From positions 1 through 51,232 of the forward strand of contig UQFC01000005.1 in NCBI GenBank assembly GCA_900540335.1: 51,232 nt of DNA, in the 5' to 3' direction. The position numbers and the translations under genes were made by a program. Below, in pieces: positions 50,600-51,232 of the stretch (its first letter is position 1; every line of letters starts with the position of its first letter). This DNA is from an uncultured Clostridium sp. (GTDB taxonomy: Bacteria > Bacillota > Clostridia > Lachnospirales > Lachnospiraceae). The notes under the pieces are model-generated. The model saw only the letters and a program-made list of their open reading frames with translations, was not told where the DNA came from and did not search any database.

Positions 50600-51232
50600 A
50601 TGGAAATGAATGAGATTGCTGCAGTTGAGATGAAACAGATCCGAAAGGAATTTCCAGCCACCCTTGCTAATGATTGTGTTGATTTTACTGCTTATAAGGG
50701 AGAAATTCATGCACTTCTGGGAGAGAACGGAGCCGGAAAAAGTACACTTATGAATATTTTAACAGGTGTACTTAAACCAGATCGCGGAACCATTTCCATT
50801 CATGGAAAGCAGGTTTCCCTGAGATCTCCCGGAGATGCCCTTAATCTGGGAATCGGAATGATTTATCAGCATTTTAAGCTGGTAAAACCATTTACCGTGG
50901 CAGAAAATATTGTTCTGGGGATGGAGCAGGTGAAAGTCCTGAAGACCCGGGAACTGGAAAAGCAGGTAAAAGAGCTTTCGGAAGAATATAAGATTAAAAT
51001 TAATCCGTCATCTGCAATCTGGCAATTGTCAATTGGAGAGCAGCAGCGGGTAGAAATTTTGAAAATTCTATACCGAAAGGCGGATATTCTGATTTTGGAT
51101 GAGCCTACGGCAGTTTTAACTCCGCAGGAAACGGAAAAGCTGTTCCGTGTTCTTCGGAAGATGCGTGATGATGGAAAAGCGATTGTCATCATTACCCATA
51201 AGATGCATGAAGTAGAATCGCTTTCAGACCGT
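50600..51232 (+). CDS. ABC transporter ATP-binding protein, nucleoside type (3' end outside window)
   Basis: 211 codons are visible with no stop; the gene runs off the end. Walker A 'LLGENGAGKSTLMNILTG', Q-loop 'MIYQHFKLV', signature 'LSIGEQQRVEILKIL', Walker B 'ILILDEPTAVLTPQE' and H-loop 'VIITHKMHEVE' are complete. The opening 'AVEMKQIRKEFPATLANDCV' is typical of the duplicated-cassette ATPase (YufO/NupO type) paired with BMP lipoproteins, so a second ATPase half and two permease genes should follow outside the window. ATG at 50606 is an alternative start with better ribosome-site spacing (AAAGGGA). Confidence 0.93.
   Translation, partial: MEMNEIAAVEMKQIRKEFPATLANDCVDFTAYKGEIHALLGENGAGKSTLMNILTGVLKPDRGTISIHGKQVSLRSPGDALNLGIGMIYQHFKLVKPFTVAENIVLGMEQVKVLKTRELEKQVKELSEEYKIKINPSSAIWQLSIGEQQRVEILKILYRKADILILDEPTAVLTPQETEKLFRVLRKMRDDGKAIVIITHKMHEVESLSDR

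Overview
The window looks like chromosome from a spore-forming, anaerobic gut Firmicute, most likely a member of the Lachnospiraceae (Clostridia). This is inferred from strong AGGAGG-type ribosome sites, sporulation genes (spoIID, spoIIQ-like, cotJABC, a sigK fragment), an electron-bifurcating NfnAB pair, a GlgC/GlgD two-subunit ADP-glucose pyrophosphorylase, a T-box leader on ileS, and a NifU-like/GGGtGRT gene pair. No rRNA, tRNA or CRISPR array was found. The species cannot be named from the sequence alone.

Bases 1-10520 are an accessory, patchwork region. It starts with a small operon (lipoprotein, LemA, DUF3137-type membrane protein, tiny membrane protein). A cyclophilin-like gene remnant and an orphan OmpR-type response regulator follow. 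Next comes the integrase end of a Tn916-like integrative element: a 48-aa element protein, a densely structured untranslated stretch (about 5008-5425), a MazF/PemK domain fused to a resolvase-like domain, an unknown 145-aa protein, a TTG-started excisionase, and a tyrosine integrase split by a -1 frameshift exactly at an A-AAA-AAA slippery heptamer. An IS1634-type insertion sequence (8534-10518) closes the island and sits next to a promoter.

Bases 10564-37267 are core chromosome: a ThyX-like protein translationally coupled to folA; nfnA-nfnB; two MATE transporters; the NifU-like/GGGtGRT pair; a 1699-aa secreted protein joining an alpha/beta-hydrolase domain, a GH3 glycosidase and cell-wall-binding repeats; glgC-glgD; pncB; T-box-ileS; glgP; and spoIID-spoIIQ. 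Glycogen synthesis (glgCD) and breakdown (glgP) genes lie within 10 kb of each other. spoIID appears to have a sigma-E promoter placed inside the glgP terminator, and the spoIIQ-like gene a good sigma-F promoter.

Bases 37378-51232 hold a CBS-domain protein, divergent cysteine-rich spore-coat genes (one a CotJA with a PCQGS repeat tract, followed by cotJB and cotJC), a 730-nt gap with its own consensus promoter and terminator but no ORF (candidate noncoding RNA), an SDR sugar dehydrogenase with three TTGTATAC-type operators and its probable GntR regulator, a small XRE regulator flanked by direct repeats, a repeat-rich intergenic stretch, a CoA-disulfide-reductase/rhodanese fusion, a K+/H+ antiporter, an N-terminal sigK fragment, and the start of a nucleoside (BMP-type) ABC uptake operon with a nitroreductase and a CdaR/PucR regulator. 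The last gene runs off the window.

The best candidates for undescribed biology are the structured RNA beside the MazF-resolvase fusion, the slippery-site integrase, the ThyX-fold protein lacking RHR but coupled to folA, the NifU-like/GGGtGRT pair, and the orphan transcription unit at 40100-40538.
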